A model generated the notes under the pieces. The model was not told where the DNA came from and ran no database searches. It saw only the letters and a list, made by a program, of their open reading frames with translations. The position numbers were made by a program, and so were the translations under genes. From an uncultured Muribaculaceae bacterium (GTDB taxonomy: Bacteria; Bacteroidota; Bacteroidia; Bacteroidales; Muribaculaceae), in assembly GCA_947627615.1 (NCBI GenBank), contig CANQWS010000008.1, forward strand, positions 1 through 64,000: DNA of 64,000 nucleotides. The letters are read 5' to 3'. Of the stretch, positions 30,769-39,138 are shown piece by piece. The stretch's first letter is position 1. The number at the start of each line of letters is the position of its first letter.

Positions 30769-32433
30769 TCAAGGATTCGGGGTGTTGCTCTGAGGCACGT
30801 CAATCACTCTCAGACGCTCGCCCCCTTCAGGGTCATTAACAATGGAGCGGTAGTAACGTTCATCATATCCGGGAAAATCGGGATAGACGGGCATGCCTTC
30901 GGGCGACAGAGAGAATTTTCCGTCGGCGTCCTCTTTCTTCACATTGCCGTCAAGATACTTCACCAGCAGATATTCGCCGAGCTTGCGGTACTGAGCCGTC
31001 GCTTTCTTCGACCAGTCGGCGCTGTGGCCGTTGAGCAGCTTCCTGGCGGCCTCGGCCTCAAGGAAGGGTACCTCGCGGTAAAGCACATCCACCTCGGATT
31101 CAATCGAATCCTCAATGGCGGTCTGCACGCGGCGAATGTCGGGAATCATCTGCGAATATCTGTTGTAGGCCTGGTTGGCCACGAAGTTCGTCACCCAGAA
31201 GGCAGCGTCCCAGCTCAGGTTGAGCATGTCGCCGTTGCCGGTGCGGTACTCGAATGGAACTTCCTCCAGACAGCTGTACATCGGTATGTAAACGCTGGTG
31301 TTGGCGTCGTCCACTCCGAACCACAGGATTCCCTTCATTGCCTCCGGAGCCGAGTCGCGGAGCTGGGCCACGAGCGAGAAACCGGTCTGCTGCGTGGCTA
31401 TGGCGCGTTCGTGGGTAAATTCCTTGCCGTCAACCTTGTAGGTCAGCGGACGCCAGCGGTAAGGCACCTTGTAGGGTCCGGCGCCCACGTCCTTGGTCAT
31501 GTCCATCGGGGTGTTCTCGAAATGGTCACGCATCATCCATTTCATATCGTTGGCCGTCAGTTTCTTGGCCGGCTTCACCCACAGGGGCATAGGCTCGCCC
31601 TCGCCACGGAGCACCCACGGCAGATAACGGTCCATTCCGGGCGCATAGCGGTTGAAGAAAGCCCACACGCGGCCGTCGCATCCGCGCAGCGCGCCCATAT
31701 CGTAGGTGGCGTAGGCGCGTGAGAAATCGAAATCGGCGTCCTTGCCGTTGAAATATCCTTTTGCGCGGGCGAATTTGATTACGTCCGGCGAATAGATTGT
31801 CTCTTTTTTCTTGTCCTTTAGCGGGAAGGTGTGTATGCGGCTGTGGTTGGCATGTCCGGCTATGTATCCGTCAGGAACCCTGCGGGCTACCCACACGGCA
31901 CCCTTGTCCTCCTTGCCCTTGCCTATCATCTCCATTATCCACACTTCGCGCGGGTCGGCTATGGTGAACGATTCGCCCTCGCTCGCGTAGCCGTAGGTGT
32001 CCACCAGGTCGGTCATCACCTTGATGGCCTCGCGGGCGTCGCGGGCGCGTTCGAGAGTGATGTAGATTAGCGAGCCATAGTCAATCATGCCGCTGCCGGC
32101 CAGCTCGTGGCGTCCGCCCCAGGTGCTTTCGGTCACCGCCAGCCCGTGTTCGTTCATGTTGCCTATGCGCGTATAGGTTGTCTCCGCCTCGGGAATCTCC
32201 CCGAGTCTGCGGCCGGTGTCCCACTCCACCACCTCGCGCATGGTGCCTTTGGGATGCACGCCGCCTTTCTTGTGGTAAAGTTCGCCGTAGAGCGTATGCG
32301 AATCGGCCGCGTAGGTCACAAGCGATGAGCTGTCGGCCGTGGCGCCCGGTGTCGCTATCAGGCCCGTACAGGCCAGTGCCGCCGAAGCTCCGTTGAGCGT
32401 CAGGGCGGCGAGAAGTATTGATTTCAGATTCAT
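30769..32433 (-). CDS. C69-family dipeptidase
   Basis: 554 residues. A signal peptide ends at ALA just before Cys22, and CTGLIATPGATADSSSLVTY begins the mature enzyme: in family C69 this Cys becomes the N-terminal nucleophile after processing. Also seen are YAADSHTLYGELYH, VTESTWGGRHEL and RARDAREAIKVMTDLVDTYG. It likely cleaves dipeptides in the periplasm or outside the cell. It lies between an esterase-like hydrolase and cdd. Confidence 0.9.
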   Translation of the reverse strand: MNLKSILLAALTLNGASAALACTGLIATPGATADSSSLVTYAADSHTLYGELYHKKGGVHPKGTMREVVEWDTGRRLGEIPEAETTYTRIGNMNEHGLAVTESTWGGRHELAGSGMIDYGSLIYITLERARDAREAIKVMTDLVDTYGYASEGESFTIADPREVWIMEMIGKGKEDKGAVWVARRVPDGYIAGHANHSRIHTFPLKDKKKETIYSPDVIKFARAKGYFNGKDADFDFSRAYATYDMGALRGCDGRVWAFFNRYAPGMDRYLPWVLRGEGEPMPLWVKPAKKLTANDMKWMMRDHFENTPMDMTKDVGAGPYKVPYRWRPLTYKVDGKEFTHERAIATQQTGFSLVAQLRDSAPEAMKGILWFGVDDANTSVYIPMYSCLEEVPFEYRTGNGDMLNLSWDAAFWVTNFVANQAYNRYSQMIPDIRRVQTAIEDSIESEVDVLYREVPFLEAEAARKLLNGHSADWSKKATAQYRKLGEYLLVKYLDGNVKKEDADGKFSLSPEGMPVYPDFPGYDERYYRSIVNDPEGGERLRVIDVPQSNTPNP

Positions 32434-32479
32434 ATTCGTTTGATTGTCGTTTTATTTGATAAACGGCAAAACGGCCTGT

Positions 32480-33286
32480 TTATTTGGCCCGGCCGCGCGA
32501 TTTGAGAATCTCGGCCACATGTTTCTTGAGAATGTGGTGGGCCGGATCGCACATGGCGCCATGGTCATATCCCTGGATTTCATAGATGAAAAGCGACGGA
32601 TGACCCATCTCTTTCAGCAGGCGCCACATATAGGCGTTTTCCTCATATCGGCCGTAGAGTTCCATGTTGCGGTCACCGGTTATGATGACGCATGGCGGAG
32701 CGTCGGGGCGTGCATAAGCTATCGGGGCATATTCGTCGATGGTAGGCACCAGCGGGGCTATCCCCTGAAGATTACGTCGGGCAAAATGGGTTATCACCTG
32801 TCCGCTGTAAGGTATAAGGCCGGCTATGGAATCGGCCTCCTTGCCGTATTTGCGGAGCCATTTGCGGTCAAAGCCAACCATGCTGGTCAGGTAGCCGCCG
32901 GCAGAGTGTCCCGAAACGAACACCTTCGTAGGGTCTCCGCCATATTCGGCCGCATGGTCCATGGCCCACGCCACGGCGGCTGCGGCATCGTCGATGCATT
33001 CGTCGATTGTGGCCTTCGGCATCAGCCGGTAGTTGGGCACCACTACCACCATGCCTGAGTTCTTGAGTTGCTGCGGCACAAAACGGTTGCCGCCCGTAAG
33101 GCCGCCGCCGTGGAACCACACAACGACCGGGAGGTCGCCCTGGCGGTCTGCGGGATAGTGAATGTCAAGCTGACAGCGGTCAATGCCGTCGCGGTACTGT
33201 ACACCGGTCTGTTCGGTAAAGTCTGCGGCCCGAAGCGACAGTGCTGACATCAGCACCATGACCGCAAGCAAGAATTGTGATTTCAT
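32480..33286 (-). CDS. Secreted alpha/beta hydrolase (esterase/lipase type)
   Basis: 268 residues with signal peptide MKSQFLLAVMVLMSALSLRA. The oxyanion motif WFHGGGLTGG (about 57-66) and the nucleophile elbow VSGHSAGGYL (Ser128) place it in the HSL/BD-FAE-like carboxylesterases; VIITGDRNMELYG holds the acid region and IQGYDHGAM the His. Substrate unknown; similar proteins act on acylated sugars. First gene of the operon with the dipeptidase and cdd. Confidence 0.85.
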   Translation of the reverse strand: MKSQFLLAVMVLMSALSLRAADFTEQTGVQYRDGIDRCQLDIHYPADRQGDLPVVVWFHGGGLTGGNRFVPQQLKNSGMVVVVPNYRLMPKATIDECIDDAAAAVAWAMDHAAEYGGDPTKVFVSGHSAGGYLTSMVGFDRKWLRKYGKEADSIAGLIPYSGQVITHFARRNLQGIAPLVPTIDEYAPIAYARPDAPPCVIITGDRNMELYGRYEENAYMWRLLKEMGHPSLFIYEIQGYDHGAMCDPAHHILKKHVAEILKSRGRAK

Positions 33287-33317
33287 TTCCTCTTGATGAT
33301 GTGTTTTGATTTGATGG

Positions 33318-33325
33318 CAAAGTTA
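33318..33325 (-). promoter_or_regulatory. -7 box of the hydrolase-dipeptidase-cdd operon
   Basis: TAACTTTG on the minus strand, 32 bases before the hydrolase start. No good TTG at the -33 spacing is seen. The rest of the 33287-33550 gap holds the promoter at 33518-33546 and a 10-base palindrome ACTCCGGAGT. Confidence 0.55.
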
Positions 33326-33517
33326 TAATAAAAAAACATTATTTTAAAATCCATGCCAACGGATTTCATACTCCACGCCGTATCCGATAATACTCCGGAG
33401 TGGACAATGTGAAGATGTTCGAAATTTCCCTCTGATCCCTGACCGGCCGGACGGGCCGACGGCTGTAGGCGGAATAGTATTTTGCAGATACCGGCAATTT
33501 TAACTTTTTGAAAAAAG

Positions 33518-33546
33518 TTGAATTATCATATAAATCCGTATATTTG
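33518..33546 (+). promoter_or_regulatory. Promoter of the GH89 gene, close enough for leaderless start
   Basis: TTG at 33518-33520 and TATATTTG at 33539-33546 (18-base spacing). The ATG at 33551 begins only 5 bases after the -7 box, about where transcription should start. Confidence 0.65.
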
Positions 33547-33550
33547 CATC

Positions 33551-35701
33551 ATGATGAAACATAGCCTCACCCTCTGTCTTGTTTTTGCCGGAACGCTCAC
33601 GGCCTTTTCCGCGGGCGACCGCGCTCTTGACGCCCTGATGGACCGCATAAGCCCCGGACTGTCGGAAAAGATAACCGTTGTGCTCGCACCGGCGGCTGAC
33701 TCGCTCGATTACTTCACCGTGGATTCAGCCGTCGGCATGCCGCGCATCACGGCCAACAACCGCGTCAGCGCCGCCACCGGACTCAACCATTATCTGAAGC
33801 ACACGGCCGGCGTTCAGCTCACCTGGGACTGCATGAATCCTGAACTGCCGTCGCCCCTGCCGCTCCCTGAAGGGGCCGAAACGCGGCGCACGGACCAGAA
33901 GCTAAGATATTATCTCAACTACTGCACCCACTCCTATTCCCTGCCGTTTGCCGACGCCCGACGATGGCAGCAGGAAATTGACTGGATGGCCCTGCACGGC
34001 ATCAACGCGCCTCTGGCCATGACCGGGACCGATGCCGTTTGGGACGCCACGCTGCGCCGGCTCGGCTATCCGGAAGAGAAAATTGACAGCTTCATCGCCG
34101 CGCCGGTCTATCAGGCGTGGTGGCTCATGAACAATCTGGAGGGTGAAGGCGCCCCGATGACCGATGCACAGCTGCGCCGGCAGACGGAGTTGCAGAAATC
34201 CATCATTGCCGGAATGCGCGAGCTTGACATGGAGCCGGTATTTCCCGGTTACTCCGGCATGGTGCCGCATGACGCGGCCCGGGTGCTGGGACTCAATGCG
34301 GCCGACCCGGGGCTGTGGTGCGGCTTCACCCGTCCCGCATTCCTCCAGCCAACCGACCCCGCCTTTGCCGGAATTGCCCGCATCTATTATGAGGAACAGA
34401 AACGCCTCTACGGTCCTGCACGCTACTATTCCATGGACCCGTTCCATGAGGGGGGCAACACCGAGGGAGTGGACCTCGCCGCGGCGGCCAGAGCCATCGA
34501 CGGCGCCATGCGGCAGGCATCGCCCGGAAGCGTGTGGATCATTCAGGGATGGGGAGGCAATCCCCGCCCGGAGATTCTCGACGCAATTCCGGCCGACAGG
34601 ATGACTGTGCTTGACCTCAACGCCGAAAGCGTGCCTATGTGGAACACACGCGGCCACCGGGGACATCCGTGGCTCTGGTGCATGCTGCTCAATTTCGGCG
34701 GCAACGAGGGACTTTTCGGCAAGCTCGATTACGTTGCCGAGGCCTACGATTCCGCCCGCCGGTCCGACACTCCGCCCGCCGGCATAGGCCTGACAATGGA
34801 GGGCATCAACAACAATCCGGTTATGTACGAACTTGTTTCGGAGCTCCCGTGGTCCACCGGACGGGTCGACACGCGCCGGTGGCTGCGCAGCTATCTCGAG
34901 AGCCGCTACGGAGGCAGTTCCGCCAACATCGACAGCGCATGGACTCTGCTCGCCGGCTCGGTCTACGGCGCATCGGCCGCCAACCGCCAGCAGGGAACAA
35001 CCGAATCGGTGTTCTGCGCACGGCCGTCGGACAATCCGGTCAACGCCTCCACATGGGCCAACTCCGAGCCGTACTACGACGGGCGCGATGTAATCAAAGC
35101 AGCCTCCCTGATGCTCTCCGAGGCTCCGCGTTTCGGGAAATCACCGCACTATATCCATGACCTTGTCGACATAACCCGTCAGGCCATCGCCGAAGCCGGA
35201 CGCATGGAAGCCCGCCGGTTCAGCAGTGCCGCGTCCCGGGGCGACAGCGCTGCCTACCGCGCATCGGCCCGCCGCTTCCTCTCGCTGATTGACCTTCAGG
35301 ATTCGCTGCTGGCCACCCTGCCCCAGTTCAGGGTAGGCTCATGGATAGCCGACGCACGCAACGCCGCCGCAACGCCCGACCTTGCCGACGACATGGAACG
35401 CGACGCCCGCACACTCATCACCACGTGGGGACCGCGTCAGGCCTCCGAGACCGGACAGCTGCATGACTATGCCCACCGTGAATGGCAGGGCGTTCTGGCC
35501 GATTTCTACAAACCAAGGTGGGAAACGTGGTTCGACGCACGCCTCGACACCTGGGGAAGCGGCCAACTGCCCCGGATTGACTTCTACGCCATTGAAGAGC
35601 CGTGGGCCCGTTCCACCGGCGGCTACAGCCCCGAACCCGAGGGCGACCCCATAAAAGCCGCCGCAAAAGCCCTCCGGTTCATATCCGGATATCTGGAATA
35701 A
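33551..35701 (+). CDS. Alpha-N-acetylglucosaminidase, GH89
   Basis: 716 residues with signal peptide MMKHSLTLCLVFAGTLTAFS. It removes terminal alpha-linked N-acetylglucosamine, as in mucin O-glycans or heparan. Seen are NYCTHSYSLPFADARRW, WMALHGINAPLAMTGTDAVW, and two acidic sites: MDPFHEGG (Glu300, acid/base candidate) and LTMEGINNNPV (Glu417, nucleophile candidate). Their 117-residue spacing is close to that of the two catalytic Glu in the Clostridium perfringens enzyme. Located in the periplasm or surface. Two ATG codons in tandem start the gene; galK follows by 95 bases. Confidence 0.93.
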   Translation: MMKHSLTLCLVFAGTLTAFSAGDRALDALMDRISPGLSEKITVVLAPAADSLDYFTVDSAVGMPRITANNRVSAATGLNHYLKHTAGVQLTWDCMNPELPSPLPLPEGAETRRTDQKLRYYLNYCTHSYSLPFADARRWQQEIDWMALHGINAPLAMTGTDAVWDATLRRLGYPEEKIDSFIAAPVYQAWWLMNNLEGEGAPMTDAQLRRQTELQKSIIAGMRELDMEPVFPGYSGMVPHDAARVLGLNAADPGLWCGFTRPAFLQPTDPAFAGIARIYYEEQKRLYGPARYYSMDPFHEGGNTEGVDLAAAARAIDGAMRQASPGSVWIIQGWGGNPRPEILDAIPADRMTVLDLNAESVPMWNTRGHRGHPWLWCMLLNFGGNEGLFGKLDYVAEAYDSARRSDTPPAGIGLTMEGINNNPVMYELVSELPWSTGRVDTRRWLRSYLESRYGGSSANIDSAWTLLAGSVYGASAANRQQGTTESVFCARPSDNPVNASTWANSEPYYDGRDVIKAASLMLSEAPRFGKSPHYIHDLVDITRQAIAEAGRMEARRFSSAASRGDSAAYRASARRFLSLIDLQDSLLATLPQFRVGSWIADARNAAATPDLADDMERDARTLITTWGPRQASETGQLHDYAHREWQGVLADFYKPRWETWFDARLDTWGSGQLPRIDFYAIEEPWARSTGGYSPEPEGDPIKAAAKALRFISGYLE

Positions 35702-35738
35702 TTTCAGTCTCATTATTAGTCATTCCCGATTTTTTGCT

Positions 35739-35746
35739 TAACTTTG
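35739..35746 (+). promoter_or_regulatory. -7 box of galK
   Basis: TAACTTTG, 50 bases before the galK ATG and 38 bases after the GH89 stop; the -33 element is weak. galK can therefore be transcribed on its own. Confidence 0.6.
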
Positions 35747-35796
35747 CTATCACAAAAGAAAATCAATCAATTCTTACCCAAAATCAGTATCCTAAC

Positions 35797-36936
35797 ATGA
35801 AAGAGAAAATCAAAGAAGTCTTTGCCGGACGCTTCGGTGGCGAAGGTACTCTCTATGTGGCCCCGGGCCGCTTCAACCTCATCGGCGAACACACCGATTA
35901 CAATGGCGGTTTCGTATTCCCCGGCGCTATCGACAAAATGATTATGGCCGACATACGCCCCAACGGAACAGACACCTGCCGCGTCTACTCAATAGATATT
36001 GACGAGGAAGTAGCATTCGGTCTCCGCGAGGAAGACGCTCCCGCACAGCAGTGGGCACGCTACATCTTCGGCGTGTGCCGCGAGATAATCAAGCGCGGAG
36101 GCACCGTAAAGGGATTCGATGCCGTATTTGCCGGAAACGTGCCCCTCGGCGCAGGCCTTTCATCATCGGCCGCTCTGGAAAGCTGCTTTGCTAATGCCCT
36201 CAACGACCTGTTCAATGACAACAAGTTCCCCCGCATGGAACTCGCCAAAATCGGACAGTCCACGGAACACAACTACTGCGGCGTGAACTGCGGTATCATG
36301 GACCAGTTTGCTTCGGTCCACGGCAAAAAGGACAATCTCATGCGTCTGGACTGCCGCTCCGGCGAATTCGAATATTTCCCCTTCAAGCTCGACGGTTACC
36401 GCCTTGTGCTCGTTGACTCACGCGTGAAACACGAACTGGTGGATTCACCCTACAACAAGCGCCGCGAATCATGCGAGCGCGTAGCCAGAACTCTCGGCGT
36501 TGAGACCCTGCGCGATGCCGACATGGAAATGCTCGACGCCGCAAAGGACAAAATCTCGGAAGAGGACTACAAGCGCGCAAAATACGTAATCGAGGAAAAA
36601 CAGCGCGTGCTTGACGTGTGCGACGCCCTGAACCGCGGCGATTACGAAACCGTAGGCCGCTGCATGTACGGCACCCACGAAGGCATGTCGAAACTCTACG
36701 AGGTTTCCTGCGAGGAACTCGATTACCTCAACGACGTGGCCAAGGAATGCGGCGTCACCGGCTCCCGCATCATGGGCGGTGGTTTCGGCGGATGCACCGT
36801 GAACCTCGTAAAGGACGACCTCTACGAACCCTTCATTGCCACTGTTACCGAGAAGTTCAACGCCCGTTACGGACATGAACCCAAAATCTACCCCGTGATA
36901 GTGAGCGACGGAGCCCGCAAATACGAGGAACAGTAA
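35797..36936 (+). CDS. galK: Galactokinase
   Basis: Phosphorylates alpha-D-galactose in the Leloir pathway; GHMP kinase in the cytoplasm. 379 residues from the ATG at 35797: GRFNLIGEHTDYNGGFVFPG (galactokinase signature), the ATP loop GNVPLGAGLSSSAALE, the Asp in NCGIMDQFAS, and the third motif GSRIMGGGFGGCTVNLV. The upstream part of the open frame lies within the GH89 gene and is not coding. No galM or galactose transporter is adjacent. Confidence 0.97.
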   Translation: MKEKIKEVFAGRFGGEGTLYVAPGRFNLIGEHTDYNGGFVFPGAIDKMIMADIRPNGTDTCRVYSIDIDEEVAFGLREEDAPAQQWARYIFGVCREIIKRGGTVKGFDAVFAGNVPLGAGLSSSAALESCFANALNDLFNDNKFPRMELAKIGQSTEHNYCGVNCGIMDQFASVHGKKDNLMRLDCRSGEFEYFPFKLDGYRLVLVDSRVKHELVDSPYNKRRESCERVARTLGVETLRDADMEMLDAAKDKISEEDYKRAKYVIEEKQRVLDVCDALNRGDYETVGRCMYGTHEGMSKLYEVSCEELDYLNDVAKECGVTGSRIMGGGFGGCTVNLVKDDLYEPFIATVTEKFNARYGHEPKIYPVIVSDGARKYEEQ

Positions 36937-36960
36937 TTCCACCGTCAGAACATATTCACG

Positions 36961-37003
36961 CGCATCCCCCCGGAGTCAGCTTCCGGAGGGATGCGTTGTT
37001 TTT
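36961..37003 (+). terminator. Rho-independent terminator of galK
   Basis: CGCATCCCCCCGGA (36961-36974) pairs with TCCGGAGGGATGCG (36982-36995) with one mismatch, followed by TTGTTTTT. Confidence 0.85.
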
Positions 37004-37028
37004 GGATGTATATTTTTTGCAAAGAAAC

Positions 37029-37059
37029 TTGCATATTTATAAACTTAGAGCTATTTTTG
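37029..37059 (+). promoter_or_regulatory. Promoter of argR
   Basis: TTG (37029-37031) and TATTTTTG (37052-37059), 20 bases apart; leader about 35 nt. No clear ArgR box overlaps it by eye. Confidence 0.7.
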
Positions 37060-37098
37060 CGGTTACTTAAACACCTAAAAAGCACCCCCACAACAATC

Positions 37099-37602
37099 AT
37101 GAACAAGCGACAGGCACGCCTTGCACTTATCGTAAAAATCCTCATCAACAATTCCATAGGAAGCCAGGAAGAACTTATGGAAATGCTTGAGCGCAACGGA
37201 TGCATAGTGACTCAGGCAACTCTTTCACGCGACCTCAAATCACTGCGCACTTCCAAAGTCGCAACCGAGCTTGGAGGCTACAGATATGTGATAGCGGCCA
37301 ACGGTACGGCCGCCGATGAAGTGGCCACCCACGCCATGAACACCGTGCGTCAGGCCGCCATCCTGTCAATTTCCGTGAGTCACTCACTGATAATAATCAA
37401 AACGCGCAACGGATATGCCGGCGGAGTGGCCTACGACATCGACGAGATCTCGTCGCCCGCCATCCTCGGAACAATCGCCGGAGCCGACACCGTGTTCATG
37501 GCCATCAGCGACGACGCCTCGCTGCCCGAAATCTATGTGCTTCTCTCTGATATCATTCCGCCGGCCGTAATGGAGGCCGGACGCCACTACTTTTTCAAAT
37601 AA
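37099..37602 (+). CDS. argR: Arginine repressor ArgR
   Basis: 167 residues from the ATG at 37099. The N-terminal winged helix (about 1-75) includes IGSQEELMEMLERNGC and TQATLSRDLKSLRTSKV, the ArgR recognition motif; the C-terminal hexamerisation and arginine-binding domain (about 95-165) has NGYAGGVAYDIDEIS and GTIAGADTVFMAISD, including the GTIAGxDT signature. It controls arginine metabolism genes. The next gene, 30 bases on, is a degenerate ArgC homologue, in place of the usual biosynthetic genes. Confidence 0.95.
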   Translation: MNKRQARLALIVKILINNSIGSQEELMEMLERNGCIVTQATLSRDLKSLRTSKVATELGGYRYVIAANGTAADEVATHAMNTVRQAAILSISVSHSLIIIKTRNGYAGGVAYDIDEISSPAILGTIAGADTVFMAISDDASLPEIYVLLSDIIPPAVMEAGRHYFFK

Positions 37603-37632
37603 CAAACCTACGTAAAAAAATCAAACCCGATA

Positions 37633-38571
37633 ATGATACGAGCTGGAATAACCGGAGCAACCACACGCGAAGCCGGTGAAATCATAAAACTTCTCATAAA
37701 CCACCCTGACGTGGAAATAATGTGGGCGCTCGACGCCGATGCCGAAGGCGCGCTGCTCTCGGACTTCCATCCCGGACTCCGAGGAGAGACCTATCTGCCG
37801 TTCACGGCCAGACCCTCCGACGACGTGGATGTCATATTCCTCTGCTCGGACGAATCGGGCGTGTCACGCGCGTTCCTCGAGAAAGGAAATTTCCCCGAAT
37901 CAACCAGAATCATCGACCTCTCGGGCGACATGCTCCCGCAAAGCTCCTTTGCCGACGGCGACGAATGGATTTTCGGTCTGCCCGAACTGTGCCGCAAGCC
38001 GCTCGTGCGCGGAGCATCAAAGACGGCCATCCCTGACGCGCTTACCTCGGCCGTGCTTCTTGCCGTCACTCCGTTCGCCAAGGAGCAGTGGCTCACCGGA
38101 AGCGTCAGCGTATCGGCCGTGGTGGCCGAGCTGAATGCCGGACCCGGCGAAGCCCTCGCGCTGCTGGACCTCGAACAGGCCGACGACATAGCGCGTGCCG
38201 TGCGCTCCCTTCAGCCCGATTTCAAGGCATCGCAGCTCAAGTTCATGGTAATCAACGGAGGCTGGCGGCAGGGCATATCCATAGCCGTGCACTTCCCCAC
38301 CACCCACTCCGAAGCCGAGGCCATAGAGGCTTTCAACAGCTACTATGACGACCACAACTTCACATTCCTGTCAGCACAGATGCCGAACCTCAACGAAGTA
38401 CTCGGAACCAACAAATGCATCATAAACATCCAGAAAATCGAGGATGAACTCGTGATAACGGCTGTTATCGACGACCTGCTGAAAGGCCGGTCGGCCATGG
38501 CGGTCCATGACATGAACCTGCTGTTCGGACTTCAGGAACGAGTGGGTCTCATGCTCAAATCGCAGGCCTGA
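37633..38571 (+). CDS. ArgC homologue (N-acetyl-gamma-glutamyl-phosphate reductase family) without the catalytic Cys
   Basis: 312 residues, near full family length. The N-terminal Rossmann segment GITGATTREAGEIIKLLINH, the middle IFGLPELCRK and the end LGTNKCIINIQKIEDELVIT, AVHDMNLLFGLQERVGLML all fit ArgC. Where ArgC has NPGCxAT, this protein reads IPDALTS, so the nucleophilic Cys is Ala136 (codon 38038-38040), and the following SGAG-type loop is shortened. NADP-dependent reduction by the known mechanism is therefore unlikely. It probably forms an operon with argR and may have a regulatory or structural role; that is inference. Confidence 0.85.
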   Translation: MIRAGITGATTREAGEIIKLLINHPDVEIMWALDADAEGALLSDFHPGLRGETYLPFTARPSDDVDVIFLCSDESGVSRAFLEKGNFPESTRIIDLSGDMLPQSSFADGDEWIFGLPELCRKPLVRGASKTAIPDALTSAVLLAVTPFAKEQWLTGSVSVSAVVAELNAGPGEALALLDLEQADDIARAVRSLQPDFKASQLKFMVINGGWRQGISIAVHFPTTHSEAEAIEAFNSYYDDHNFTFLSAQMPNLNEVLGTNKCIINIQKIEDELVITAVIDDLLKGRSAMAVHDMNLLFGLQERVGLMLKSQA

Positions 38572-38609
38572 AACCACGCCGCACACGGCATCGGACCACG
38601 AATATGTTA

Positions 38610-38648
38610 AAGCCCGGAGGATTTTAAATAAAAATCCATTCCGGGCTT
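38610..38648 (+). terminator. Terminator of the argR operon
   Basis: AAGCCCGG (38610-38617) pairs with CCGGGCTT (38641-38648); inside it GGATTTT pairs with AAAATCC. The T-run after it is short (CACATCTTTTAA). Confidence 0.7.
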
Positions 38649-38711
38649 CACATCTTTTAATCACTTTTAGCCAAAAAGGGCTTGACAATCACGGCTCAGG
38701 ATTGTTTTACC

Positions 38712-38845
38712 TAAAGAACCGAAGCAACAGCTCTCTCTCCCACGGTCTCGGATAGTGATTATTAGAGTGCCGTGGCTCTCATAAATAAATAGTTGAAACG
38801 GCAAGGACGGGTCGCCCTCAGAGGAGCGCGACCCGTCCTTTGTTT
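38712..38845 (+). ncRNA. Candidate small structured RNA of unknown class
   Basis: A TTGACA (38682-38687) and TTTTAC 17 bases later could be its promoter. A closing stem CCGaagCAAC (38719-38728) with GTTGaaaCGG (38792-38801) encloses a wide internal loop and a distal hairpin CCACGG (38740-38745) with CCGTGG (38770-38775) plus CTC/GAG. A perfect 13-bp terminator follows at once. The rod-with-bubble outline would suit a 6S-like RNA, but no family signature was recognised and expression is unknown. Confidence 0.4.
38803..38845 (+). terminator. Strong Rho-independent terminator
   Basis: AAGGACGGGTCGC (38803-38815) pairs perfectly with GCGACCCGTCCTT (38828-38840), followed by TGTTTGT. No protein gene lies directly upstream, which points to a non-coding transcript. 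Confidence 0.8.
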
Positions 38846-38918
38846 GTCATGACCGCATGCCCGTGGCCGGAACTTAATGAAAAATTCTGCATTTTTGCGG
38901 AAACTTTAGGGCATAAAA

Positions 38919-38951
38919 TTGTTATAATTTAAGAATTATGGATTATCTTTG
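38919..38951 (+). promoter_or_regulatory. Promoter of the pseudouridine synthase gene
   Basis: TATCTTTG (38944-38951) is a perfect -7 box; TTG at 38919-38921 lies 22 bases upstream. Predicted leader about 180 nt. Confidence 0.65.
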
Positions 38952-39138
38952 CAGAAAATTCCAAACACGTATAATAATCACTTATTACTTAACCATTTAC
39001 TATTACATAAACAATTAAACCATTCTTTTTAAAAATCCGGATGCCGGTTTCATGCAAGGCCGAGAGGCCAATCAGGCATTAGAAAAGATTTGAAAAAGTA
39101 CCAAGAACACTCTTCAACCCTTTCATCCCTACAACATT

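Larger units (their letters stand above)
38572..39138 (+). other. Intergenic region with terminators, candidate ncRNA and a long leader
   Basis: 567 bases without a protein gene. In order: a terminator for argR-argC-like (38610-38648), a candidate structured RNA (38712-38845) with its own terminator, a promoter (38919-38951), and an A/T-rich leader of about 180 bases before the pseudouridine synthase gene. No tRNA cloverleaf is seen. Confidence 0.7.

Noticed and set aside
35602..35796. Upstream extension of galK into the GH89 gene
   Set aside because: The added residues lie in another frame of the GH89 gene and precede the galK -7 box; the ATG at 35797 starts the conserved protein.
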